Shown: positions 1 through 11,938 of the stretch, piece by piece | Numbering within the stretch: the first letter of the stretch is position 1 | How the letters are laid out: every line of letters begins with the position of its first letter | Assembly (NCBI GenBank): GCA_020747065.1 | Contig: JAGMVK010000017.1 | Coordinates: 930,001 to 994,000 of the forward strand | Source of the DNA: Cadophora sp. MPI-SDFR-AT-0126 | Taxonomy: Eukaryota > Ascomycota > Leotiomycetes > Helotiales > Ploettnerulaceae | DNA length: 64,000 nt | Direction: 5' to 3' | Translations under genes and position numbers: made by a program | Notes under the pieces: model-generated | The model's database searches: none | Seen by the model: the letters and a program-made list of their open reading frames with translations, nothing else | What the model was told of the DNA's origin: nothing

Positions 1-852
1 GTATGATATTGAATAAGCAGAAATACGAATATGCCTGTTTACGTTTCCACGTCATCTCCGAGAGAATTTTATTCGCAATCGTGTCACGTTCTTTCAATGA
101 TCAGTCCTCGAGATTTGACTCTGGGTAATTGTTGCTGCCTTGAAGGGCACTCATTTTCACACCATGTTTATATTTGCGGATGAGTTCTTGGGTTTTGCTA
201 AGCAAGCTCTAGCACGGATGCAGGAAATATGACGAGATTTTGAGGCATCCTTTTTTACCTCGCTAATGTCACACCATAAAGCAGCAATAAGTTATGCTAC
301 TATGCAGGCAACACTCCTAGAAGCTCCATAACTTCACACCAGCGTGAGTTTTTATCTATTTTCTGAGAGTTCTAAAAGGAAAGTCGATTGTAATCACTTC
401 TTTGGGTGCTTTTACAACCTTCCAGACACTCCAGCGGTAGTCAGCATGGGCTCTTGTCCCCTTTGGATTCGTGTATCTCCAAATTAAAGCTCATCTTGTT
501 GTCTAGTCCTATCATGTAATGACAAAGGGATCGCGTTAGATCTGTGTGTGGCTTAGTGAGCCTGTTCATGTACTTTTATATTTTGTCGAATGTTTGGACA
601 TTGAAGAGAGTCGAGAATTGTCTTGCCGCCAGCATTGATATCTCGACATTGAGGCTGGCACGGCAAGGAGCACGGTCTGTCAAGAGAGCACGTTTGGAGA
701 TGGACATTTATTTTATCAACGGCAACTATTTGAAAGTACTCCTGGTGTCCTGCACTTGATAGACTTCATTTATTCATTCCATTGCCATACTGCATTCAAA
801 CATCAGCCATCCTCAAAAGATTTCCCCTACTAGCCGAAAATTATTGCCCGAA
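1..852. other. gene-free left flank
   Basis: I see no supported gene here. Short open frames exist, but none has codon structure, splice signals or motifs that I recognise. The stretch lies beyond the stop codon of the minus-strand rhodopsin-like gene, so its right end probably holds that gene's 3' untranslated region. Confidence 0.5.
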
Positions 853-2303
853 TCATTCCTTCGAGTTCGTCAGACTGTATTCCACTGTCTTGGTAATGTT
901 TCCAAAGCCATTCTTTGGGTGGTTCAGTGGCCCAGCACCAACTTGTCCTGACCGGCCTAAATCCGTCTCGCTGTCATGGGCACCCCTTTGAATGATATAC
1001 TCCTCCGACTCGTTATCTCCCAAGTGTGTTTTCTGATCCATGCCGGCAATCGTCGTCTTGTTGAAGCCCTTTCTAGCCGTACTCGTGTATGTGGGGTCGA
1101 AAGACAAAAGCTGATGAGAACCTGAACGGGTCTTCCCAGTGGCACTGGTGCGTCCTTTAGAGGAGCCGAGAAGCGCTGGAACATATTTTCGTAGGAATGG
1201 TCGAAGCGTTGGGAAGTTTCCTCCTATGATCGAAATGTTCAATTCTATGACACACCACATAAGAGCTGGAGTCGTGGCTTCTGGTGGGGAGTTGGCTTGG
1301 TGTCCAGTCTCCCACGGTGTTCGGGTCTGGGGGTGAGTTTACTTGTGAGATCAGCCGAGTCAAGAAGTGTCTTGATCGATAAGAGTCGGATGATAGAAAC
1401 AATGCAGACGAATCCACCCATCATCAAAACTGCAGATACCCCGATCTTCTGCCTGACTGGCATCTGAAGTTTCCACAAGAATGGCAAGGGTGCGGCTAAC
1501 GTTGCGAAGTCTGTAAAGATACCGAGGCCAGCTTGTGCGAAGTAGAAGACCGGGCGATTAATGCAGACTGCACTTGTCGCAAGAGAGAGTTCCCATGAGC
1601 CCCTGACAGGTTTGCAAGAGAAAACGTTAACAAGGACTGAAGCCAAGCTATAACTAACGGTGAATACCACAAGGCTGAGGGTGATGAACTTAAAGGCTCG
1701 AGAGGGAAATATGCGACTGTAGAATAGCAGGATTGAAGCTTTAGCGAAACCTGTTGCGGCGCAGAAGAATATGGCGGCGAGGATATTACTCTGCCTACTT
1801 TAGTACAGATGCCAGGTCTGGACGCACCATATAACCTACAAAGAGGAAGTTCGGATACAACATGTTGAGCGGCACATCGTAGAGATGTTTTCCAAGTCCA
1901 TAATTGAGAACTAGTATTTGTCAGCTGTAGTTGGTGAAGTACTGAAACCATCTTACGATTTAGAATGAATCCAGTCAAAACGACAGAGCATGCCTATCAG
2001 AAGAATTAGTCGTGTTCTAGTTCGGTATGCTACGACATACCAACGCCGTCAGCATAAGGTCTGTCAAGATCAGCGAATGTTCATTCTACGGCAATGTGAA
2101 GATATGGGCTTACAGTCATCAATAGCCAAGTCCGACACAATCCGAGACCGAGTGTAAATCCGGATTGCACTGGTGATCACAGCAAGAGGTAGAAAGACGC
2201 CAATAGAGGCAATGAGCGCGGTCGCGTCATATGGCCGATTGAAGTCCGGAACGTAGCCATCTGGTGCTGGAGCACTGTAGACAATCCCGCCAACCAACGA
2301 CAT
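853..2303 (-). CDS. fungal rhodopsin-like 7TM integral membrane protein (six exons)
   Basis: This is a plasma-membrane type seven-helix protein of the fungal rhodopsin-domain family (PTH11/SAT4-like), whose ligands are mostly unknown. Exons by splice signal and frame are 2303-2114, 2060-2041 (20 nt), 1993-1957, 1910-1840, 1790-1343 and 1265-853, giving about 392 residues. Visible landmarks are the N-terminal extracellular segment followed by a first helix and IRIYTRSRI, the DDYLM motif formed across the first intron, YGLGKHLYDVP, the helix around FFCAATGFAKASILLFYSR, the conserved VFSCKPVRGSW loop, and MWCVIELNISIIGG with FPTLRPF after the last helix. The hydrophilic tail is rich in Ser, Thr and Gly. 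The start at 2303 removes an upstream Met that would add a doubtful hydrophobic leader. All introns are GT-AG. The family assignment is firm; the ligand and role are unknown. Confidence 0.82.
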
Positions 2304-4207
2304 TTGAGCTAGAGAGCCAAAAATGCGTGAATGCGAGTTATAGAAGCGAACAAGAAGCGCACAAGCAGCGAAACAGAGAAAGCAGTGGGAATGGGATATC
2401 AATGTCTAGATATGTAGCTAGTATTTTGGTGTGCACTCTTCTCGAAAGTAAGTCATAGCGCTCGTTATGGTGTCAGGGTTCACGGAATTTGAAAATGTGA
2501 CACTGCTGGTTCTCGACTATGGGAGAAGAGTTCCGCGAGTGCCGTCGGTGGTATGCCTGCTTCTGTTCCTGCATTCGATTGGACAAAGTCGTGTTCCAAG
2601 TCCAGGGTCAAGGTAACTCCGTGGAGCCCGATAGAAAGTACTGTAACAGTCATCTGCCTTTTCGTTCCCTTTCAAGATCCTTTCCTGTTTCCCGGATTCC
2701 AACACTTCTTAGTCTTACTCAGTAAACCCCTGTCGACGACATCATAAATCCATTGATATTTCCACGCATCGAGATACTTCTTCAGCATAATTCTCATGTC
2801 GAGCCTGGGAAGCTGGTAGAGCATTGCAATCCGATGTTGAAAAGGGGATGTTTTCCACCTGCTCTGTTCGGCAAGACATCCGAGAGGATCTACCTCTGTT
2901 CTCGACTTTCAAACATCGCTTAGAAGTGTCTGCATGTTCCATCGAGGTGTACAAGGATGAAGATAGAGCACTTTGTCGTCTTGGATGCTCCACTTGCACA
3001 CCTAGAACCAAGACAACCACAGCCCAGGCCACTAGCCTGTACACACAACCTTTACCCTCTTCATCAGAACTTAGCATGGGCGGTGCAAAAGCAAGATTAG
3101 TGCAATTTCTGACCTTTTTAGTTGTCAATCTAGCATTCGTTGTCAACCACGTTGTTATGTGGTCTGAATATTTTGCAATCAAGTTTTCAAACGTCAAAGC
3201 CATGCAAGTGGGAGGAAGGAGGCTTGGTGGCGTAGAAAACCCCCGACTAGATCTCTGGAAGCTATCTGCAAGGAGTAAGTTCGCTTCTGGGATGTTGATG
3301 CAGGTTCCTGAAAACCACGTAATCGGGCTCTGGGAAAGCTCTTCTTGAAATTCTTCCGACTGTCTTCTGATCATATCCCCACCAGTACCCATCTTCGGGA
3401 ACGGAACGTCAATGCGCGGAAGATATCCAAAGACGTGAACAGATGAAGAGGATATGATGTTGACCCACAGCACGTGGGATTTTACCAAGAAGCATGTTGA
3501 TCGAAAGTATATCTATGATAAAATTTCTGACAGGTCTGGAAGGGAGCTTTTGCTGATGTCCGATGGCTATCCAAGGTCCCGCTTATGCTGGATCCTTGCC
3601 TCCGTGAATGAGATTGCCAGGAATCCACCCCGAAGGAGAGTGCGCCACATTTCTGCAGCAGCAAGCCAAGTCAAAACTGGAATTAGATTCGTACTCTGGT
3701 TGGATAACTTCAATTGATTCGTGGAGTCGAATGCTTGGTCTCAACGTGCGCCAGCTTCCCTCTATTTTCGATACGGTATCATGGTGATCCCCAGCTTGAC
3801 TTCGGCGACGATACTTTCATCCTCCCTATTTTCGATCATGTCATCATTCCGCCACGCCGCTGTCAACGAAAGTCAAAAGTAACAATTCCTTGGAGAAGAC
3901 GCCACCCGCGATTGCCGCTCTCCTTACCGTTACATTTACCGTACCAAGCAACGGCCCCAGCTGCGGTTTCCTTGGAGTCCCCTCATTTTCTGTCATATCC
4001 GTGCCTGGCCTGACCCACTATTGATTGGCTGAACGACAAGAAAAATGATTTCCGACTATTCGATGGTCCACTTTTGCCCCTCTTCTCTTCGACATCGCAT
4101 CAATGCCTGGAACCAGATGGTTCTGCCGGTTTCTGGCCGATTGACGGACTCCAAGTGTAGATTCAATATCGATCAAATCGGCCATGTGGGTTTCAACTTG
4201 CAGGCTG
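2304..4207. other. intergenic region with no confident gene
   Basis: About 1.9 kb between two divergent genes. It includes the promoter of the rhodopsin-like gene on the left and that of the FAD oxidase on the right. One minus-strand open frame of 248 codons lies inside and is listed separately with low confidence. No repeat or RNA gene was recognised. Confidence 0.4.
2742..3488 (-). CDS. doubtful hypothetical ORF, 248 codons
   Basis: This single open frame has no motif I recognise. It includes one hydrophobic stretch of about 16 residues around residue 150 (LVAWAVVVLVLGV) and is otherwise polar and Ser-rich. An open frame of 174 codons lies antisense to it (2824-3348), also with a hydrophobic stretch, so chance openness or a decayed gene is quite possible. 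There is no supporting splice structure. I list it only because of its length in an otherwise empty 1.9-kb gap. Confidence 0.15.
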   Translation of the reverse strand: MVKSHVLWVNIISSSSVHVFGYLPRIDVPFPKMGTGGDMIRRQSEEFQEELSQSPITWFSGTCINIPEANLLLADSFQRSSRGFSTPPSLLPPTCMALTFENLIAKYSDHITTWLTTNARLTTKKVRNCTNLAFAPPMLSSDEEGKGCVYRLVAWAVVVLVLGVQVEHPRRQSALSSSLYTSMEHADTSKRCLKVENRGRSSRMSCRTEQVENIPFSTSDCNALPASQARHENYAEEVSRCVEISMDL

Positions 4208-4214
4208 TATAAAT
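4208..4214 (+). promoter_or_regulatory. TATA box of FAD-linked oxidase gene
   Basis: A TATAAAT element lies about 92 bases before the ATG at 4306, a usual spacing for a TATA-type fungal promoter with a short leader. Confidence 0.5.
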
Positions 4215-4305
4215 ATCTTCTGTTCCCTGCGATGTACAGTTTTTCCGCATCCTTGGATCCTTCCTCGCCAATTCCCTGAAGATCTGTACTGTCTAAGTTT
4301 GCACC

Positions 4306-6146
4306 ATGTATTCTTCCCTGCGCAAGTTTCTCCTGGTTTCCGTTGTCACTTTGGCTTCTGCGCGAGGTGTTGCCCTTCCTCGCGCTGCCGAAGTCAGCAC
4401 TGCCGCCACATCCAATGCAGGCTGTGCGGCATTATCCAAGGTCCTTTCCACGAAAGTCTTCTATGCCGACAGTCCAGTCTACCGGTATGAGAACTCAGCA
4501 AGTGAATTCTGGTCCGGTGTAGAAATTCTCGCACCTCTGTGTGTATTCCGACCCGAGTCTTCTGGAGATGTTGCTACCGCAGTCTCTGTCTTGGGAAAGT
4601 CGTCCGGATCATTCGCTGTCAGAGGTGGTGGACATATGGGAATCGCCGTAAGTCATTTCATGGCCTTGGACATCTTTCAGCACTGAAATGTTTAGGGCGC
4701 GAACAACATTGACAATGGTGTTCTGATGGTTATGTCAAAATTAACAACATTGTCTCTTTCCTCCGATAAATCAGTCCTGTCAGTGGGACCTTCCTACCGT
4801 TGGGGAGAAGTCTACAAGTTTCTTGCCGACTATGATCTCACCGTGCCCGGTGGACGTCTGTCACCAGTTGGCGTTCCAGGACTCTTGCTCGCTGGGGGTA
4901 TAAATTTCTACGGCAACCAAGTTGGATTTTCTGCCGACAACGTCATTCAATACGAAGTTGTTCTCGCCTCTGGCAACATTATTTATGCTTCCAAGACCAA
5001 CAATTCAGATCTCTTCTGGGCCCTTAAGGGTGGAAGTTCCTACTTCGGTATCGTGACCCGATTCGACATAAAGACCATACCTTCAAAGAAGGTTTGGGCA
5101 GGTATTTACTCCGTGGCAAGCGCAGACGTCCCCGCGCTTCTTGCTGTAAGTCACATATTCAACTGATATACTCATTGGTATTGAATTGACCATCATCTTA
5201 GGCCACCGCAGAATATTCTGCCAATATCACGGATCCATTATCCCACATCGTCCCTGCCACGATTGCTACCACTCGTGATCCAGTTGACTTCATCGGTGCT
5301 GTGATCCTCTTTTATGATTCCGACACCATCAGCTACCCAGACTGCTTCAAACCATTTTTCAATATCCCCTCCATCGGAAACACGATGGACTTCAAGACAG
5401 TTGCTGAATTTGCTGATGAGACTGGAACTGCTGTCGTTCCTGGAATCAACGATATCTTCGCCGCGGGAACTGTTGTCGGTACCACTTACGAGGAGCTCTT
5501 CATAGGTGTGAATTTGACCAACAGTATCTTCTACGAGCGTCTTCCCTTTCTCTATGATCAAGTCCCAGCATCGGAGATTTCCATCATTGAGATTGACTGG
5601 CAGCCGATTGGCAAGCTTGTATGTATTATTTTCCACTCGCTTTTCGCTGGGATGTGCGACTTCAGATGGAAGACATCTCTCAGGATCAATGTCTTTCGGA
5701 AATTATTTGATTTCAACGGCGCTAACTTTCTTGAAGTGGATGGACGCCTCCTCCGCCGCGGGTGGTAATGCTCTAGGTCTTGACTCCTCCAAAATTTACT
5801 TGGCTTGGGCGGAAGTTCTGGAATGGGTCGGAAGCGAATACGATGATATCTGCTTGCAGTAAGTGTTACCCTTCTCTTATCTATCCCTTTTTGAGTCTTT
5901 ACTTACTAACTTTCCAACTACAGATGGATCAAAGAGACCACAGCCGTAATCAAGGAAGCCACCAGGACCGCAGGCATCTATTCCAGCTTTGACTATATGG
6001 GCGATGCAGCTTCATTCCAGACAGAGGGTTTCTTCGCAGGCTATGGAGCTGAGAACGAGGCCAAGCTGTTGAGTATCTCGAGAAAGTACGACCCTAGTCG
6101 TCTCTTCCAGACACTCATGCCCGGTGGTTTCAAGATCGGTGCTTGA
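4306..6146 (+). CDS. secreted FAD-linked oxidase (BBE-like / FAD_binding_4 family)
   Basis: This is a berberine-bridge/6-hydroxynicotine-oxidase-type flavoenzyme. Such enzymes oxidise small phenolics, sugars or alkaloid-like compounds and pass electrons to O2. Exons are 4306-4647, 4696-5145, 5202-5618, 5737-5858 and 5924-6146, giving 517 residues. The N-terminus (MYSSLRKFLLVSVVTLASA) looks like a signal peptide. The PCMH FAD domain shows VRGGGHMGIAG with His110 placed for 8-alpha-histidyl FAD, then PGGRLSPVGVPGLLLAGG and LFWALKGGSSYFGIVTRF. The second covalent Cys seen in bicovalent members is replaced (YGNQVGFSADNV), so single attachment is inferred. The BBE C-terminal element is YGAENEAKLLSISRKYDPSRLF. 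The 118-nt intron 3 is the longest and carries a clear GCTAAC branch site. The substrate is unknown. Confidence 0.87.
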
Positions 6147-6744
6147 TTAGATGACTTATGATACACGGATAGGTAATGCATAATATAATACAACTTTGCG
6201 CATTTTCCCTCCTTTTGATCCGCAAACACAAATACCAATCTCAGTTATCCGTCTTAAATATTCAATGTCTGACGTCGAAGATGGCCTCTCCACGTGGTCA
6301 GTGACCCCATGTACATTAAGGGTGTTGGTATAGCTGATGGTGTTCCTCTGAATTTAAGATGATAGATCTAGCATTTATCAGGTACGCATCTTTTCGAAAC
6401 TGCGATTTGCAAGAGAAATTTACGCCCTGCAATGCCGATGCTTGATTGGCCGAGAATCTACGTTGCGGCCTCTAGTGAATGATGGCAGCGATGGATAGTT
6501 CTGGGCAGGACCTCAGGCTGCATCTCTGGGAGCCCAAACTCGCTAGGCTTCAACACAATAGCTGTGCTTAGAGCCTCCTTGATAAGACGGCCATGCATGA
6601 TGTGGAGTTTCTGAAGAGTTTGCGGTCGATTTTGAGCATATGCATATTCATGTTATGGCTCTGCACACCTTCACCGAAAGGCTGAAGCAAGTCATGTGAA
6701 GTTATCTGTTCTATGAGCCAGGACGTAAACTTTTCTGAAAACCT
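6147..6744. other. convergent intergenic region
   Basis: About 600 bases between the 3' ends of the FAD oxidase (plus) and the FAD monooxygenase (minus). I see only presumed 3' untranslated sequence, and no ORF, repeat or RNA gene. Confidence 0.5.
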
Positions 6745-8360
6745 TCAAAGTGATACCGGAGTCATTTGAGAAGGCAGACTCTCAGCGAGTACTTGCTGGC
6801 ACCTTTCCAAGACGTTGTACCTTGAAAATATGTTAGCAAGTAAGGGTATATATGACGGACAATAAGACTCACCCAAGCTCTCGGAGCAATCTTTCTCTCA
6901 TGCCCTCTTTTCTTGGATCCTCGGGCGTACCCTCCTCTTCATACCCATCCAACTTGGCACCTAGATTCTTGACATGCTCTGCAGGAACACTCGAAATAAT
7001 TTGTTGTCTACTGGCTCTCTTCCTTCTAACTGCGTCAAACATCATCATGCGATTCCCAACATCACTTTTGCTCGGCAGATCCGAGAACAATGCAAGAAGT
7101 GCACCGGCGTCTTCCAGAGCTTGGTTCCCAGCCTGTGCGTTGAAGGGTAACATCGGATGAGCTGCGTCGCCAATCAAAATTGTCTTTCCGTAGATGTAAG
7201 ACTTTAACGGAGTACGGTTACGCAAGCGCCAAGTTTTGATGGTGTCAGCTTTCCTGATAGAATTGTTAGCGTTCCATTTTTATTGTGCAGATAGAGAAGG
7301 AAATGAAAATTACTTGACAAGGCGCAGGACGGTTGGATGATAGGCTGCGAAGAGTTCGAGGATCAGGTCCTTGCTTGCAGATTGGCTGTAGTCTGTTGGT
7401 ATGTCAGATGTGATCACCGAATTGATTCGTGACTGTCTACCTTCTCCTTCTGACGTGCCTTCTGTTGCGGGGCAGAATGCGGCTAAATTTTGGACTTTTC
7501 CACTGTTGAACCATCATATGAGCATGGGTAACATTGGAAGACACGAAATGTAGTATCCGAGGACTTGGAGACATACTCTCGGCAAGCATACCACACCAAA
7601 CGCAAAGTCTTGTCCCCATGTGGAAGCACAAAAGTGCTTCTCGCTTTCCTCATCAACGGCCGCAACTCCAGATCCGCCTCCACGTCTTTACTATCCAGTA
7701 ACCATCTGTAAATGTTCCATCCCACGTCTTCACTCGACTCTTCTTGCCCAAGTTCTCTTCCTAAGGCTGTATTTCTGACGAATGAATGCAACCCGTCAGC
7801 ACCAATCAGAAGATCTCCCCGCCGAACTGTCCCTTCTTCACTCTCAACTTCCGCAATCTCGACATCAACTCTCATCGCCTTGACACCAAGATGTAGATCG
7901 ACTTTCGGCCCCTTGTCGTCGTCCTTCAAGGCAAGTTTCTTGAGCTCGTTATGTAGATCCACACGATGGAAAGCTCGATACGGAAAGCCAAGATTGGCTT
8001 CAATCTCATCCATTGCTCCTGGTGGGTAGACATCCTGGTTTTCGAGAGTATCGCCAGCGTAGACTGCAACTGAGTCCATTCGAACTCCTCGAGCGGCAGC
8101 GAAGTCGAAACCCAGCTTGGCTAGGACTCGAGTACCATTTGGAGATAAAGTGATGGCGGCGCCTACCTCTTGGAGGAGCTTGGAGCTTTCGAGGATCTAA
8201 GAGGGTTAGCATTGTTATGTCCAGTTTGAAGAATATCTAGGATAGATAGTACCGTGACTTTATGTCCTGCATGTTTCAGTGCTGTAGCTGCTGTAAGTCC
8301 CGCGATCCCAGCCCCCACGATGATGACGTTGAGCTGCTCGGAGGCTATTGAGGAACCCAT
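6745..8360 (-). CDS. FAD-dependent aromatic monooxygenase (salicylate hydroxylase-like)
   Basis: This is a group A flavoprotein hydroxylase of the kind that hydroxylates aromatic rings using NAD(P)H and O2. Six exons, 8360-8253, 8196-7577, 7502-7441, 7392-7314, 7253-6873 and 6820-6745, give 441 residues. The N-terminal Rossmann motif VIIVGAGIAGLTAATALKHAG binds the FAD ADP moiety. The central DG motif is DLLIGADGLHSFVR, and the second FAD motif ILIGDAAHPMLPF is followed by AGNQALEDAGAL. The last 25 residues depend on the sixth exon; without that splice the protein would stop after RLLRELG. The gene is convergent with the FAD oxidase and divergent from the broken F-box gene. Salicylate or another phenolic is a plausible substrate from the family; the sequence does not settle it. 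Confidence 0.85.
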
Positions 8361-8955
8361 GGAGACAAAGTTGATGATCAGCGATGATGCAGATGCTCCA
8401 GTGATGGGATTACAATGATAGAAAGTCTATGACCAACCTTTAGAGATCACAACAGTATTCCAGAAAATCAGGAAGTACTTGCGCAGACGATAAGAAGAGG
8501 TCGAGGTCGAAGTCCCAGTGTCAGCTTACGGACACTTTAAGCGAGTTCCATAGGTATGTCTATTTAGCTCCCGGCAGTTATGTTGCGCGTGTCAGCAAGC
8601 TTAAGGATAGCTGTTCCGAAAGGTGACGTACCATCAGAAAACAGCGAAATGATGTTGAGCGGATTTGCGAGTCTCCACGGATGACGTCGGATATATAGGA
8701 AGTTTTGTTGGCTTCTCACAGCTTTAAGACTGCTCATCAGTCAACTTCATAGATAAGCGAGTTAATTGAAGAGAGCAATCGGCGGCATGAGGCACGTCAT
8801 CCAATAACAGTGGACGCGGTATGACGCTAGTGCCTAAAGCGGGCAATTACTCGAGGTGGTTTGCCTTTCTTGGACGCGACAGTCTCATTCTCTCTTTCGA
8901 AAACATGCACTTTGAATGACCACAACAACTCGGATGAATATTCCGAATCACAGCC
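8361..8955. other. divergent promoter region
   Basis: About 595 bases between the start of the FAD monooxygenase (minus) and the start of the F-box gene (plus). It presumably holds both promoters. A TATATA-containing stretch occurs near 8690. No coding sequence was recognised. Confidence 0.4.
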
Positions 8956-10282
8956 ATGTCGCTCCCTGGCCTGCCCCTCGAGTTGACCGCAATGGTACTC
9001 ACTTACAAGGACATCACTCCGCGTGATCGTTCCGCTCTTGGGCGTGTCGACAAGAGCCTCAACGCCAAGGTGACCCTCTTCTGTATCGTGCAGTCATCTT
9101 CTCGGGAAGTTATCGTGCAGCAAACCGCTGTCTCGCTGTCGCATCCATCTGCAAGAATCTCGAGCACTTCTCCAGAACCTTGATTGAGATCCCACGGCTC
9201 GCAGGCATTATTCGATCTGTTGCCATCCACTCGGATACTGATCGTGATGTAGCCGAGCAGTCACAGAACATGTTGGGATTGGTTTCTAAATTACAGTCCG
9301 TCCGTTTCCTTGGCCGTTGGCAAAATTCATTGACACTGGACAATTACTTGACCTTTGGAGGGCAGCCTTCGAATTCTGCGCTAGTGGAATTGACGTTATC
9401 CTCATTCGAGATTACAAGGACACAGGTTCTAGCCATACTTCAACTCCCTCAACTCAGGAAATCCTCTGTCAGATCAATCCTAAGTCCATCTTCCCCACTA
9501 TCAAGCAACGACTTTCAGCTCGAAAATCCAAACGCCTCATCGCCCTCACCCTTAGAACACCTCGAACTCGGGCCTTTCTTCAAGCACGACACTTTCGCAG
9601 AATACCTTTTAAAGCGCTGTCGCTCGCTGAAGAGTCTCTACTTACTTGTCAGAAATCCGGAGATAGAAGGAGCAGATAAAAACGCAGTATCACTCAGCCG
9701 ACTCCTTGCTCCTCTGGCCCAGACCCTCGAGTCCCTCAAGCTCAGATATTCAACATTAAATGGCCCGGAGCCGAATCATGATGAGCATTTCCCTTACTGC
9801 TCTTCCCTACGTCTCAAATTTTCCGAGCTCAAGAACTTGAGAAGCTTGGACGTTGTGAAGGGGTTCCTCTTTCTCAGCGCTACCGATGCCGATTGGGATA
9901 ATATTGAAATTGATACACGAGACGGTCTCTACCTACAGCTTCCAAGGACTTTGGAGCATTTAAAGGTATGTCAAGAAAAATGCAATTGATACCTGCTAAT
10001 CCAGTACTTAAGATCGCATTCCCTAAGAACTCGAGTGTGGTGGATCATACATTCGCCTGGCAAGTTGAGCAACATATCAACGAGAATTTTACGTGGATTG
10101 AAGAGCTGGCCTCGTACAAATCCGAGTATCTTCCCAATCTCCAAAATGTAAAGCTTTGCGAGCAATGCTATGTGCGAAAAAACAAGCCCTGGAATACGCC
10201 TCGACGAATCAATGAAATCTATCAACGGAATGGCATCAAACTGGACGTTTCAGCTCGGCCCCTTTCGACCTACCAATCGTAG
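8956..10282 (+). pseudogene. F-box/LRR-like gene with a frameshift in the F-box linker
   Basis: The first frame begins MSLPGLPLELTAMVL, a fungal F-box start, and runs to about 9079 (SLNAKVT). The expected continuation (LLYRAVIFSG, then RCLAVASICKNLEHFSR) is present but one base out of frame, and no donor/acceptor pair can bridge it, so one base appears to be missing. From there the frame runs through leucine-rich material (LVELTLSSFEI, LEHLELGPFF, LKSLYLLVRN, LESLKLRYS, LRSLDVV) to an intron at 9966-10012 that joins TLEHLK to IAFPKNSS. It ends with LDVSARPLSTYQS, a normal-looking tail for this family. Intact relatives act as substrate adaptors of SCF ubiquitin ligases. A sequencing error is the alternative to a true pseudogene. 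Confidence 0.6.
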
Positions 10283-11489
10283 GTGGAGAACCACCGTGAG
10301 ACTGATCATCCGCGGAAATTTCCATTCTCTCCCTGTCATGACCGGGACCTGGATCTGGACAGCGATACAAAATTCACACTGGCTGAGGTAGAACTTGCTT
10401 CGTCACAGGATGATCGTATGAGAATTGCTCTGGAAGCATACTCGCTGAAGATGCGGGAAAGTAACCAAAAGTTCCTCACGGATCGAATCGAAGAGATCAA
10501 ATCTCTTAAACTTCCCACGAAGGGAAATGAAATAGACAGAATGGCACGATTCTGGGTTGAGGGGTACCCCTGTGCAGAGTGGCCACGCCCCAATTATCGT
10601 TCGACACAACTGGCGACAGTTACAACTAGCGAAAAATACAAAGCACTATGGTCCCTAGATGACGCTGTGAAATCAATCGACGAGTTCGTACAGCACCTGG
10701 AGCACCCACTTGAAGATGGAATTGAATGCGGATATTCCATTTTCAGACCTCTCTGAGATAATGACCAGATTGAGATGATGCAGCGATACATCAACGAAGA
10801 GGGCGGGATTAGGAGAGGATGGACCGCTGCGTATGAACGATGAATTTCTTTCCTTTGTGAAATATGCTCCTCGAGGTGTACAAGATGCCGACTTTTGCAA
10901 ATCCGAAATCTGTGGTTTCTACCCAGCCTGGTGCTTGAACGACAAATACAAGAATGATTACCAGTGGGATTTTGATACTGATACAGATGGCAAGTGGTCC
11001 TTCTATGCAGGTGGCCAAAGTTTCCAAGCCCTGGTGCAGTTGAAGGCAGGAAAGACTAGAGTACATTGGAACAAGGCTGAGAGAGCTCGCTCTGGTCTCA
11101 TTTGGACTTCATACTACATATTCTGCACAAAGAAGGGGCCGAACTCTCACGCAATCCAAGCAAGTCGCGAGCAAGAAATGTACACGGAGGCAAACGGTTG
11201 GCGATGGCGAGTTTTAATCCACGATGGATGTGAGTGCTCCATCATTCTCCTTCACTATTCTTTTCCTAAGTCTCAACTGAGACGTCATCTTCTTCGGACA
11301 TGCTGCCAAATCGAGTGCTAATGTATTCCGTCCACCACAGGGTGGGACCAATCTCGCGACGACTGCAGCCTGTACCTGTTCAACAGTATCATCGGGTTCC
11401 TCGAGTGGTATGGATCTTGGTACGATCGGCTGGACTTGAGAGAAGTCCGCGAGAATACGGAGCCGCTCTCACAGCGCTTTCACGATTAG
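10283..11489 (+). pseudogene. coding remnant with in-frame stops and a frameshift
   Basis: Immediately after the F-box stop codon the same frame stays open for 157 codons but starts without ATG. It shows protein-like sequence (FLTDRIEEIKSLKLP, ARFWVEGYPCAEWPRP, LWSLDDAVKSIDEFVQHLE). It is interrupted by TGA at about 10754, continues as MQRYINEEGGIRRGW, then shifts one base near 10840 into a second protein-like block (FCKSEICGFYPAWCLNDKY, WSFYAGGQSFQALVQLKAG). A GTGAGT...CAG intron at about 11231-11340 joins it to WDQSRDDCSLYLF and a stop at 11489. I do not recognise the family. It may be the decayed second half of a larger gene, or a separate decayed gene beside the F-box one. Confidence 0.45.
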
Positions 11490-11938
11490 GGCGAGAACTC
11501 TTGATCTTGGGGGATGATGTTGTATTCGTGGTTTGTATAATGACCATAATAAAGGTTCGTCTTCTCAACAAATGTGGACCCTCTAGCAGAGCTTTCTAAG
11601 TTAGTCCTGCGCCCTACACAAATTCCCATCACAGGACGTTTTCTATACCCGAGATGAGTCATAGGTGTCAAGTCTGCTTTGGAGGAATTGAGATTTGCGA
11701 AGTCCGCAATTGTTTATTTTCGGCGCTTAGGTTGACTTGGAGATGACCCCACTTTCCTGTTCAGGTCTTATCTTTGCCTAACCTTATCTACCAAAATCCA
11801 CACAAAATTTTCCAAAACTTTACCGCTCCGTTTAAAGATTAATAACAAGTGATCCAAACCCTTTCACTCACCCAGGAAAGTATTATTTTATTGTAACTAC
11901 TTTTCTTAGGCAGTTGGCATCAGTTTTTTGACTTCAAG
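11490..11938. other. promoter/leader of SET-domain gene
   Basis: About 450 bases upstream of the SET-domain gene. No ORF with support was seen, and the sequence is A/T-rich near 11800-11920, as is common for fungal promoters and leaders. Confidence 0.4.

Noticed and set aside
544..759. 71-codon open frame near the left edge
   Set aside because: No motif, no partner exons and no promoter or splice evidence.
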